64,000 nt of DNA from Dichomitus squalens LYAD-421 SS1. Its lineage: Eukaryota; Basidiomycota; Agaricomycetes; Polyporales; Polyporaceae. The position numbers and the translations under genes are program-made. This document shows positions 35,223 through 46,844 of the stretch, piece after piece. The number at the start of each line of letters is the position of its first letter. Positions within the stretch are counted from its first letter, which is position 1. The notes beneath the pieces were generated by a model. The model was given only the letters and a program-made list of their open reading frames with translations. It was not told the DNA's origin and made no database searches. The DNA lies in assembly GCF_000275845.1 (NCBI RefSeq), contig NW_006766884.1, forward strand, positions 811,739 to 875,738. Reading direction: 5' to 3'.

Positions 35223-38200
35223 TCATGGGCGGGCTATAAGAGAGAAAGCGGTTAGCATCTGTCGTTGCGCACAATCGAGGCAGAGAGGGAGGAGAGAGTA
35301 GCTTACCAAGCTGCTCCTTGCGGTAGAACCAGAAGTAACCAATGACGATCACGAGCTGGCAGATGAGGGCAATCCAGAACGGTGCGGACGCGAGCGGGCT
35401 GCCTTTTAGGCCGTCCTCGAAGTCCCATTGCGCCGCGTCTGGGAACACGCTCTCTGGTCCGATACGGTTCGGTGCCGTTGCGCGGGCGACCATGACACAT
35501 ACTGAACCGATGACCTGTGCGAAGGCAAGCGTTGCGCACACGTGTAGACGGGAGAGTGTTTGAAGGAGGATGAGACCGAGACCAACACCTTGAATGGCAT
35601 CGAGCACACCGAGCCAGAGCCAGAGCGAGATGCCGAGGTATGGTCCCGCGTGGCCTGCCCATGGGATGTATAGTGCGAGCGAGGACGTTCCCCAGAGCAT
35701 CTGACACCACCTTGGCGCGCCGAGACCGACGGCAAAGACAGGCAGGAGCCATGTGTGCGTCTTGCTCAGCCAGGTGAGGATGCCCATCATGATAGCCCAG
35801 ACGAAGATGAAGAATGCGACCACAAGAACCGCAATCTGCCACTTGGGAATGGGCACGTTCCACAGGAAGCTCCAGTTGCGTCCATAGGGCTAGAAACAGC
35901 GAAATCGTCAGAGCATGCGAACATACAAGCCGGCGATCAAACTTACCCCGCTGAGCCAATAGTCGCGCAGGATCTCGGAACCAAGGAACCAAAGAACGAT
36001 CTTCCGGCGGAACAGCGTTCTCAAGAAGTTTGGTACCTTAGGCGGCGTCTGACGGTAGTAATCTAGTAGAATTGGTTAGCTGGCTTCTCTTGCCTGCATC
36101 ACGTCAACTTACCAGGCAAGCCGTAGAGCATGAGGTAAGCGAAGAGTAAGCTCATAACGGCCAGAGGCCAGACGATGAGCACGATCCACCACGGCGCGAG
36201 GTTGTCCTGGCCGACGCCATCGAGGTTGTAACCCCAATACCACAGGGCAGCGACCCAAATCTGCTGGGAACCCTGGACGACACACGCACGCAACATCCAG
36301 ACTTCCGTCGCAGCACCGGCTTCCTCACCGAAGTTGAGGCCGAAGAAGCAGAAGGCTGCTGCAGAGGCAACAGCATACGCCCAGGTCGCAGCACTAGACA
36401 ACGCGACGTGTGCGACGTTCAACTTCGCGGTGACAGATGGGAGACCAATGAGGAAGAAGGCCAGAGCGAAGAAGACCCATGGTGCCGACAGGACATACAC
36501 GGAAGGCTTCATGCGGAAAAGGGTGTACCAGACGACAGAAGATGCAAGGAAGACACCGCCGAGGACGTAGAGCTGAAGGTTCGACTGCGAATTCTGGCCG
36601 GAAAGCAGTGTGATCTGGAAACTAGTTGCCGCCAACATCTGTCCGAGCGCTATGATGATTGTGTACAACGGCCAACCGAAGACCTCTCGTGACAGAGCGA
36701 TTTGAAGACCAGTCATGATGACGACGTCGTTACCGTTGGGAAGGGGGCCGCTGTACTCGCCGTTGAGGTTCATGCCGCTCGCAGCGAAGGAAGTATTGCT
36801 AGGAGACGAAGGGCGAGAGTGGTCGAATGTTGAGGCCACTGGTGTTCCCCAGACGGAATCGCGCTGGGACGAACGGATACTCGCAGCGCTTGAAAGCTTG
36901 TCTTTCTTGACCTTGTCGAAGAATGCCTCCTCGCTCTTCATCAGGTATTTCTCGATGGACAGCTCATGCTTCGAGTTGTGGGCGTTGAGCATCTGGAGCT
37001 TCTGCACGAACTCCGAGGCGACCCCTCCGTCGGAATCAGTGAACTGCGATGATGACGTAAGTCTGAGCTACTAGGAACTGTGAACACAAGAACGTACCGA
37101 AGCGATCGCTTTATTCAAAGGCGAGTTCTGCTTCTCATCGACGATAGACGCGATCGACTCGACGGAGGACACGCGCGAGTGAGCACCGAAGGGGCGCGTT
37201 GGGGCCGCATCCAAGAACGGATCGGGCGCATGCTTCTGGTCACGAGCGATGGTCTTGTTTGCGCGTTCCAAGAAGTTACCAAAGTCCTGTCGCGTCTCTC
37301 CAGGGCTGTTGGGGTTGTGAGAGAAGTAGTCGCCGTCATTCTCTGAGACGTCAGTGCTAACAGAGCCTCTACGTCCGTGAGGGACCAGGCGAGGAGGTGC
37401 AATCAGGTGCGGGTCGCCACCAGGAGTCAATGACTCTTGGCTCCACTGTCCGGGTGATCCCGGCGATGCGGGACTAAGGCTAAACCGAGGGCTGTGGCTC
37501 TCAGCAATGCTACGACTGTCCCAGTCCGGCTGCGAAGGGTAAGCTTGGTACTCGGGCTCCCAACTCGATGGCTCCTGAGCGTGCGTGGTCGGGTTGAAGT
37601 TTGCGTCCGATGGCCTCCATGCGTTTGGGCCGGCGACATGACGGCTCATGTTGATACTGCGCTTGTGGAAGTCTTCCATGCGCTGACGCCACTCGACAAC
37701 AGGGAAACGCTGAACAGCGGACCGCGCACGGAGCATGGCACGCTCTTCTTCCGTTGACTTGAGAGCCATCTTGATTGTCTTTGTGAGCTGAGACATCATG
37801 TGCTCCGTAGACGTCGACTCCACAGGGAACCACTGCAGACGTTCGGGATCAGTAGCAGCTTCGTGAGAGAGACGGCAGAGTCACTTACCCAACCAGGCAT
37901 GAGACCAAGACCTCCGAGACGAGAACCGACACCAAGAGCACCCTTACGACCGAACTCGACGGCAACAAGACCGAACGGCTCATCACGCGAGGGAATTAGA
38001 GCAAAGTCCGCACCACTGAACAGATACGGCGGAAGCGCAGTGAACTCCGGCTTCGAGTACACCCGGTCAGGGTACATCTCCATGAGACGGGCGAGCTTCT
38101 CCGCCGCAAATCGACCGTAGAGATCGATGACGGGACCGACGGTAATGAGCTGGATGGAAGGACGCTTCTCGAGCCTATTAGAGCGGCGTCAGCGTCGATC

Positions 38201-41200
38201 CCTCCAGTTAGAAGTCAATTTGACAAAATCACTCACAGTGACGGCATGACGTCGGCAATGAGATCTACACCCTTCTGCTTGGACCAACGACNNNNNNNNN
38301 NNNNNNNNNNNNNNNNNNNNNNNNNNNNNNNNNNNNNNNNNNNNNNNNNNNNNNNNNNNNNNNNNNNNNNNNNNNNNNNNNNNNNNNNNNNNNNNNNNNN
38401 NNNNNNNNNNNNNNNNNNNNNNNNNNNNNNNNNNNNNNNNNNNNNNNNNNNNNNNNNNNNNNNNNNNNNNNNNNNNNNNNNNNNNNNNNNNNNNNNNNNN
38501 NNNNNNNNNNNNNNNNNNNNNNNNNNNNNNNNNNNNNNNNNNNNNNNNNNNNNNNNNNNNNNNNNNNNNNNNNNNNNNNNNNNNNNNNNNNNNNNNNNNN
38601 NNNNNNNNNNNNNNNNNNNNNNNNNNNNNNNNNNNNNNNNNNNNNNNNNNNNNNNNNNNNNNNNNNNNNNNNNNNNNNNNNNNNNNNNNNNNNNNNNNNN
38701 NNNNNNNNNNNNNNNNNNNNNNNNNNNNNNNNNNNNNNNNNNNNNNNNNNNNNNNNNNNNNNNNNNNNNNNNNNNNNNNNNNNNNNNNNNNNNNNNNNNN
38801 NNNNNNNNNNNNNNNNNNNNNNNNNNNNNNNNNNNNNNNNNNNNNNNNNNNNNNNNNNNNNNNNNNNNNNNNNNNNNNNNNNNNNNNNNNNNNNNNNNNN
38901 NNNNNNNNNNNNNNNNNNNNNNNNNNNNNNNNNNNNNNNNNNNNNNNNNNNNNNNNNNNNNNNNNNNNNNNNNNNNNNNNNNNNNNNNNNNNNNNNNNNN
39001 NNNNNNNNNNNNNNNNNNNNNNNNNNNNNNNNNNNNNNNNNNNNNNNNNNNNNNNNNNNNNNNNNNNNNNNNNNNNNNNNNNNNNNNNNNNNNNNNNNNN
39101 NNNNNNNNNNNNNNNNNNNNNNNNNNNNNNNNNNNNNNNNNNNNNNNNNNNNNNNNNNNNNNNNNNCCACCAGGAGTCAATGACTCTTGGCTCCACTGTC
39201 CGGGTGATCCCGGCGATGCGGGACTAAGGCTAAACCGAGGGCTGTGGCTCTCAGCAATGCTACGACTGTCCCAGTCCGGCTGCGAAGGGTAAGCTTGGTA
39301 CTCGGGCTCCCAACTCGATGGCTCCTGAGCGTGCGTGGTCGGGTTGAAGTTTGCGTCCGATGGCCTCCATGCGTTTGGGCCGGCGACATGACGGCTCATG
39401 TTGATACTGCGCTTGTGGAAGTCTTCCATGCGCTGACGCCACTCGACAACAGGGAAACGCTGAACAGCGGACCGCGCACGGAGCATGGCACGCTCTTCTT
39501 CCGTTGACTTGAGAGCCATCTTGATTGTCTTTGTGAGCTGAGACATCATGTGCTCCGTAGACGTCGACTCCACAGGGAACCACTGCAGACGTTCGGGATC
39601 AGTAGCAGCTTCGTGAGAGAGACGGCAGAGTCACTTACCCAACCAGGCATGAGACCAAGACCTCCGAGACGAGAACCGACACCAAGAGCACCCTTACGAC
39701 CGAACTCGACGGCAACAAGACCGAACGGCTCATCACGCGAGGGAATTAGAGCAAAGTCCGCACCACTGAACAGATACGGCGGAAGCGCAGTGAACTCCGG
39801 CTTCGAGTACACCCGGTCAGGGTACATCTCCATGAGACGGGCGAGCTTCTCCGCCGCAAATCGACCGTAGAGATCGATGACGGGACCGACGGTAATGAGC
39901 TGGATGGAAGGACGCTTCTCGAGCCTATTAGAGCGGCGTCAGCGTCGATCCCTCCAGTTAGAAGTCAATTTGACAAAATCACTCACAGTGACGGCATGAC
40001 GTCGGCAATGAGATCTACACCCTTCTGCTTGGACCAACGACCGACGAACACAAACAAGTCCGCATTAGGGTCCTGCTTAAGACCAGCCCACTCCTGCGCC
40101 TGACGCTTGTGTTCTGGACGCTCTGCCTCGGCCGACTGGTCAATCTGGATGTCGCGTACAGAAACAGGGCTCTCGTCGAGAGCAGCGATATCCGTGGGAT
40201 CGGGGTTAGGCAGAGAGTCAACGTGCTTCAGAGTCCACAGGGCGGGGTACCGAGCCCAGGACCGCTTTCCGTACTTGTCCGACACACCGGCGACACCGAC
40301 GGACTTCTGGTGGACCGAGATGAACGACGCAGCAGCGTGGAGCAGGTTGAACGTGTTTCCGAACTGGACGTATTTCGTGCAGTGCTCCTTGCTGATGTTG
40401 AACGCCGAGCAGACCTCCTTCATCTCCTCTTTCGTGCGCAGCGGCCAAAGGCCCTGGAACTCGGCGTTGTGAAGCGAGAGACAGACCGGAAGGACCTTCG
40501 GCAGCAAGTAAATCGGAGCGAGCGCACCGTGGTAGTCGTTGATATGGTAGATGTCGATGTGCGGGAAGCGGCGGACGGTAGCAGCGATGGCCTGGTTCCA
40601 AGTCGAATAGAAAATCGCAGAGCTGAGATCGTCCATGCGAGCGGGGTACGGGTCTGCCTTGGTTTGAGCGCGGAAGACCGGCGAATCGAGGATGACGTAG
40701 GTGATGTTGTCCAGGACGTGGTACTCGACCTCGATGAGGTAGGGCTCGCCGAAAATGACGACCTCAATCGGGTCGGCAGGCTCGCCAGGCGGGTACTCCA
40801 GGTCCTTGACCTTCGGGATGACCCAGATCAGGTCGACGTCCGTCATAGCTTTACCCATCAAACTCGACATGACACCAAGACCACCAATCTTGACCTTGAG
40901 CTTCCAGTCGATGATCTCGTACTCGAGCGTGGCAATGAGCACACAGCGGCGCTTGTCCTTGTCCTCGGGCCAGCCGATCACCTCCTGGTTCTTGTGATGG
41001 TGACCAAAGACCTTCTCCGAGAAGGGCGTGTGCTCCTTGTTGACATTCGAGCTCGACTTGTTACCCAGCGAGCCCAGGATGGGGAAGTAGTTGCTGTGGT
41101 CCTTGGTCGGCTTCACACCCCACTTGTTGTACTTGATGCCATAGAACGACCACATGAAGACAACGACAGCCAGTGCACCGGTGATGAGCGGGATGGACAG

Positions 41201-44200
41201 TAAGAGGGCGTACGTGATCGCCCCGATAATAGACTCGCCGCGCGGCTCGAGAGACCAAGTCATATGCTGGTCGTCGACGACAAGGGCCCAGGCAAGGTGA
41301 GGCTTGGGAGGAGCGGAGATGTTGAGGTAGTTGGGAGCGGCCGTATTCGGCGGGAGACGGTCGAGAACACCGTCCGAGTCGATGTCTCCGTAGTAATAGT
41401 TGTCGTAGCCGAAGACGTTGATCTGCATGTACGTCGGCCAGCTCGCCATGATCTCGAGCTCCCACTTCCCGCTCGACTGCTGCGTCATTTGCGCGGTGAT
41501 ACCCTTGTCGAAACCCCACTGGTTGAAGGGACCACGAGCAAGCAGCTGAGGAACACGCCGGGGAGTACTGTATCCATGATCCGCGTGAACGACCACGGTC
41601 GCTGACTTGGCAAGGTCGCTCCAGTCTGATTCCGTGAACGTTAGCCATGTCCCTTGAGCATATAACGATTGAGAGACGCTTACACTGCACCATCACATGG
41701 TTGCCCTCCCAGAAGTTCGCCTTGTCGTGGAACAAGCTCGCATTGAGCGTCGACGTCGCCTCAAACTGCTGCCACTCCGTCCAGTTCTGTCCAAAGTTCG
41801 CTGAGTACCGGAACATGTCCGCGCCGAACGCCTGGTGCGTGAACGTGAAAGTCCCGCCCGAGACGCTCAGCGCCGAGCTGTCGTAGTCCGCTTCCGGGAA
41901 CACCATCACGTTCTTCGACGAGCCCTTCCGCAACAGAAGGTGGTCCGTAACCTGTCAAAAGCCAACGGCAGATACGCGCGTGAGTCCGAAACCCGTTCCT
42001 CATCGCGCAGCCCGTCAGGCACTTACGTTAGTCGACACGCCGGTCTGCGTGGCCGCATTCTTGACCTGGATCTCGAGGATACCGTCGGGGAAGTTCACAA
42101 GGTTGCCTGTCCACGACCACTGCGAGATCGGTGTGCCAGGAATACGCGGCGCAGGGGCGTCCGTGAGCGTAAGACACTTGATGGTGTTGTGGTCGATAGT
42201 CGGCGCGTTGCCATTACCGGACATGTTAAACGTCATCGCATTCGTGACGCTGTTGCAGTCCATCGGCAGGTTGAACTCGAGCGAGATCTGAACCGTCGTC
42301 GCATTAGCGTCTCCAGACTCGGCTTGGATGCGCGCGTCGTGCCCAGGCGTGAACTTGGTGAGCATCGGCGGGGGAGGGACCCATTCTGTGATCGGGACGA
42401 GCGCCTTGAACCCGAAGGGGTCCATCGTGACCGAAGACATGCATCCGAACCAAGGCGCCTGGCTGTTGTTATTAATCGACGAGCCCGATTGGGCGAGGGT
42501 GTAGTTCTCGTAGGGATAGAACAGGTTGCGAACGACCTGGCCGCTCTGATACGGGGACGAGATCCACAAGGAACTGTGACAGTCGTACTCCCACGTCTTC
42601 GTCGTGTTCTCGTTTGAGTACAGCATCCAGACTTGGTCGGTGTTCCCGGTGAGCGTCTGGACGCCGGAGATCGGAGACCGGGAAACAGACCAGAGGCCCA
42701 TCTCAGTCAGCGTTCCATTCGAACCCGGCCGGGCAATGAAGTACGTCCAGTTACCCCGCTGCACAAGGTTGAACCCGTCTTGAAGCGAGCTGAACTGCTT
42801 CCGGAGAGCAAGGAAGTGAGTGAAGAGGCGACGGCTGTCGGTGGTAGGATCGAAGTGGTCGAGCGAGTTCCAGTCATCCTGGCAGCCGAGTACGGTCTTG
42901 CCCATGGGCATGTTGAAGTACTGATCAGATCCGAGAGAGTAGCATCCGTGCCTCTGCCACGCCTTGTTGCTGAACATGGCCTGCCGTCTACAAGACATCG
43001 ATTAATCACGATTAATCACGCAACCGCTATTGAACCAACACATGAACCTACCCGTAAAGATAGTTGGATGCGGTGGTGTCGTAGAGATAAAAGTTTTGCT
43101 CCTCGCCGTAGTAATACTGCAAAGAGAGTCAATCAGACAACATCTTCGAAGCATCCTGAGATCACGTACCAATGCCACACCAGGCATAACCAAGTTCGTA
43201 ATGAACGTGCCCAAAGCGCTGCGCTGTGTCCCATTCTCCAAACTAGGCCAGCGGAAGACATCGAAGTTGCTCGTGCCGAACATGTGCCTCGGGTCGACGT
43301 CACCCGAAGACGGGTTCAAGAAGTCGTTGTTGACGAACATCTCGTTCCACGCAGTGATGAAGTTCGTGTCCACGTCGAATGCGACCTGCAGGTTACCATC
43401 CATGCCCAAGAAACGTGTGAGGGAGCGGTACGTCGAATAATGGAAGGCGGCGCCGTCAAGTGCGTTGAGGGGCTTGTCGCGCATGAAGAACTGATCCATA
43501 TCAGCCGTCGTGTTTGCCGCCTGCAGGAAGCCCGAGGGCCGCTGAGTTGGCGTACGACCGCGTCCGCTGTCAGATTGCGATCAGTTTGACGTGCGCCTTC
43601 CATATCCTGTGAATGCAAGCCTAAACTTACTAGTAGAGGGAACCGAACGTGTCACCACCGGTAACTTCACCAGGGATGTAGAAGTTGGTCTTGTTCAGGG
43701 CAGCGGCGCAAGCACGGGTGCTGGAAGCCCATTCTGCAAGAGCGTCTACGGTGACCTGGGTCGACTTGTCGATACGGATGGCATCAATGTCGAGAGCGGT
43801 GATGGCCATGCACGAGAAAGTCTTGAGCTTTGCCATAACCTCTGGCTTCCATTCACGCAGCCGGTCCTGTACTGACGCGAACTTTGCTAATTGACGTTGC
43901 CAGTCAGGGTGAACACCGAACGCCTCCATGTCACCGTACTGATCGAAATCGGACTCCCTGCAGCCGGTAGTCCAACCGATGTTCTGAATGGTTCCGTCAT
44001 CTCCCCAGAACGTGGGAAGTTGGCAAGAGTCATTCCAGGCGTTGTTAACCTAGGGACGGCATAGCAGATGCGTTAGCCAGCAGCACAGTGACAGTCAAAT
44101 TCACGCCGCACAGCGAAGTCCTTGTACTCCTGGAATCCCCAGGGCGTATAGAGAGGATCCTTCCAAACTGCATCGTACTCGTTTAATGAGAAGGGCGTGG

Positions 44201-44888
44201 ACTCGTTCAGGAAACTGAAGCGAATGAGCACAAACTCGAGGCTCAGAGCGCGAGACGAACGCACCCTTTGAAGCCGACGAGGTCAGCCATGGTACCAACT
44301 GTGAAGTCCGCCATGATATACATCCCGCGGGAATGGATCTCGTCGATGGCGGCTTGCCAATCGGCCAGCGTTCCCCAGTGGGGATCAAGCACCGTGAAAT
44401 CAAGCGGCGAGTAGCCTGCGCGATTGATGGAACGTGAAACATGAGCCCGAGACGCATCTAGGGCGACGTGACAGGGAATACGCACTGTCTGCCTGCCAGA
44501 TCATATTGAGGAAAGGTGTCCCGGAGATGAAGATACCCTTGATGCCCATGCCCTGTAGGTAGTCCAATCTGGACACCAGGCCCTTCAAGTCACCACCGAA
44601 CCGAAGCTGTGTCTCCCGCCAGTCCCACTCGTACATCGTTCCAAAGTAGTCGTTGTTGGAAGGGTCGCCATCGGCGAACTTGTCCATGAGAACGGTGTAG
44701 AAGGGGATTGCACGCCAGTTGGGTGGCGACTTGGTGTAGCTGGAGCGTTTATTGGTCGAGTAGTCTGTCGGGGTCTGGGCATTTTGGTTGGTGTTGATGT
44801 TGTAGTCGACGAGGTCTGCGCGGTACGGCGAGGCGGACCCCCACTGGGCTAATGCCAGGAGGGAGAGAAGGACTGTCCTTACCCACAT
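35223..44888 (-). CDS. AGS1: Cell-wall alpha-1,3-glucan synthase
   Basis: Fifteen exons, 2355 aa once the assembly duplication is collapsed: 44888-44486, 44415-44265, 44214-44112, 44049-43631, 43566-43170, 43116-43052, 42987-42027, 41951-41684, 41625-39987, 39924-39639, 39582-37098 (interrupted by gap and duplicate), 37043-36113, 36062-35947, 35889-35307, 35233-35223. Signal peptide ([20 protein letters not shown]). Extracellular GH13 domain with nucleophile motif DIDAIRID (about 43785) and GEVTGGD. One membrane segment near 41190 ([20 protein letters not shown]). Cytosolic GT5 synthase domain with KIGGLG (about 40880) and the E-X7-E motif in [16 protein letters not shown] Ser-rich linker and a multi-pass C-terminal membrane region follow. 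The enzyme makes and probably exports alpha-1,3-glucan. Confidence 0.95.
37417..38291. repeat. 875-bp duplicate inside AGS1, copy 1 (assembly artefact)
   Basis: Identical by eye to 39167-40041, shifted by exactly 1750 bases. It abuts the N gap on its right. It carries part of AGS1 exon 11, exon 10 and the start of the preceding exon. Confidence 0.93.
38292..39166. other. Assembly gap, 875 Ns
   Basis: A run of 875 N bases, exactly the length of the duplicated flanks. No sequence can be missing here if the duplicates are the overlapping ends of two contigs, because AGS1 reads through in frame after collapse. Confidence 0.98.
39167..40041. repeat. 875-bp duplicate inside AGS1, copy 2 (assembly artefact)
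   Basis: Second copy of 37417-38291. It starts at the end of the N gap and continues without a break into unique AGS1 sequence at 40042. Confidence 0.93.
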
Positions 44889-46844
44889 GGCGGGTACAGG
44901 ACTTGGGCTAGGGAGAAAACGTCTTGTCCGTCGGAGAGCTGGTGGTCGAGCGCAGAGATGTGGCTATTACGTTGTATGTGAAGAAGAGAGAAAGCAAACC
45001 GCGGAGGGTAAGGAAAGGAAGGGGCAAAAGACCTGCCGGATACCCGGGTCGAGGACGTGGAGGACGAGGGGAAAGGTCGGCGACCTTGAGGTCGGACGGG
45101 AAAGGTGGATGCGAGCCAGGGCGTGCGGCAGAAGCCTGTTTTATTTAGCAGCTCCCATACTCCGAACGGCCGTGACCCAGATTCGAGATGTCCGTTGCCG
45201 TCCTAGACGCCGCCCCCTTCTCCATCATCATTTTGGCCCTTCTAGCCTTTTCCGGCCATCCCTCGAGCCCTTTTTGCCCGCAATGCCCATTTCCAGCCAT
45301 TCCCTGTCTCGATAACGGCGCGATGGGCGCATGCGCGCTCGCCGTCTTATCGTCGTCTACACGCCTCTGTCCTCACCTCAACCACATATACATGTCGACC
45401 ACGTCCCTACCCGTCACAATGCGGCCGCCCATGCCTGCCAGCTGCACCTCTCCACACATCCTACGGGCACCCAGCGCGGACAGTCACCAAACACCGACAT
45501 CTTTAGACGCGAGACGAACGTGGCTGAAAGTAGCTGCTGATCGCATTTACTGGAGGGGCCCCCAGGTCAGGAACACATAGCCACGTTGCTGGAGCGCCAC
45601 TATCCAATCCTGCGAGGGAGTCTCCTCTTCGGACGAGTGCACAACTAGACATGCCGGCAGACGGCGATGTTTCGACAGAGCGCTTGATTAAGAGAGGGAA
45701 AAGGTCGGCCGCAGGCAATGCTTGGCGCGGCATACCCTGAGTAGAATTATCAGGTTAAAACGCACTCTCATTGATGTCAACGGCAGCCGCATGGACAAAC
45801 CGCCCGGACGCCGCGCCCAACGCTTCTGGCCAGAGGGGTCAACATCGAAAGAGACATCCATGATGTACATGTCATTGATGATCAACATCCGACACGACAT
45901 CTTCGACTCGCGTCTGGCGTAGGCAGTACAGTAATTGCTCAGTATCTATAGATATAAGTATAGCGCACATTTTTCAACTTACGCGATAGACAACTGGCGG
46001 ACGTGTAGGATCGGGGCTGGATAAGGACGTCAGTTCACAGCACGGGTTCGGATGACCGAATACACGACTTGCGCTAAAGGTGATAGGGTCAGGATTGGCT
46101 CGCCTGTACCGTCAACGGAACTACGCCAGAAGATCGTACAAGAAAGCGACAAGCTCAACCAACCACAGAATGTTCTGTACGCGGGACCGGGGATGGATGG
46201 GCGTGAGCTTAGCTGAGAGATCAGAGCATCGATGTATACCCGCAAACAGACGCGAAGGATACGATAGCAGCCGGGCGCTTGAAGTTGCGATTGTATCCAG
46301 GGAACCCAGCACGCAGCAAAAGAAGCCTGTATCATTCCCAGCTGGACAGCTCATACGAAGCTGTCAGCTGTAGGGCATCTACACTGCATATGCGCTGCTG
46401 AGTACCGTTACTGCCAGCTGCAGCAAAGTTGGCTTGAGGGCGTTGCGAGAGACGAAAATCCGGTTGTGATGAGCCGGTTGATGTCAGGGCGCCGGGTCTG
46501 GCGCCTATTGAGGAGAGTTGTTGCGTGCGGACTTGGTCGTCGTTCTTCTCTTGCCTTGGCTTCATTGTCTGTCTCTCCCTGCTGCTCTCCGCCGTTTCTT
46601 TCTCTGCCCCTCCCCCGCCTGGTCGACGCCTACTCTGCGCTTTGTCGTTTCTCTTTTACGCAGCTGTAACACCACGAGAGGTCCGAGCATTTACTCATAC
46701 CGGTCTATGAGTCGTTAAAAGGCGCTGGACGACGAGCTTGGACCGTCCATCGTCGACCATCTTTCCTCCAGCTCCTAGTGACGACCGTTATCTGACGAAA
46801 GAGTATCCTCGAATCCCTTCTAGACCTGCGTATCATAAACACAG
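44889..46844. promoter_or_regulatory. Divergent intergenic region AGS1 / STE11
   Basis: Nearly 2 kb between divergent starts, the longest promoter region in the window. Only short frames without domains are present. It should contain the AGS1 promoter on the left and the STE11 promoter and long 5' UTR on the right. No repeat is obvious. Confidence 0.45.

Noticed and set aside
37071..39573. Tandem duplication of part of the glucan synthase as a biological event
   Set aside because: The copies are identical, each abuts the gap, and copy and gap have equal length; an assembly overlap explains it fully.
40109..41203. 364-codon plus-strand frame opposite the glucan synthase
   Set aside because: It is an antisense shadow of the well-supported GT5 domain; its composition is the mirror of that coding strand.
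44887..45580. Plus-strand frames ahead of AGS1 as genes
   Set aside because: No domains and low-complexity composition; they lie in the AGS1 upstream region and lack exon partners.
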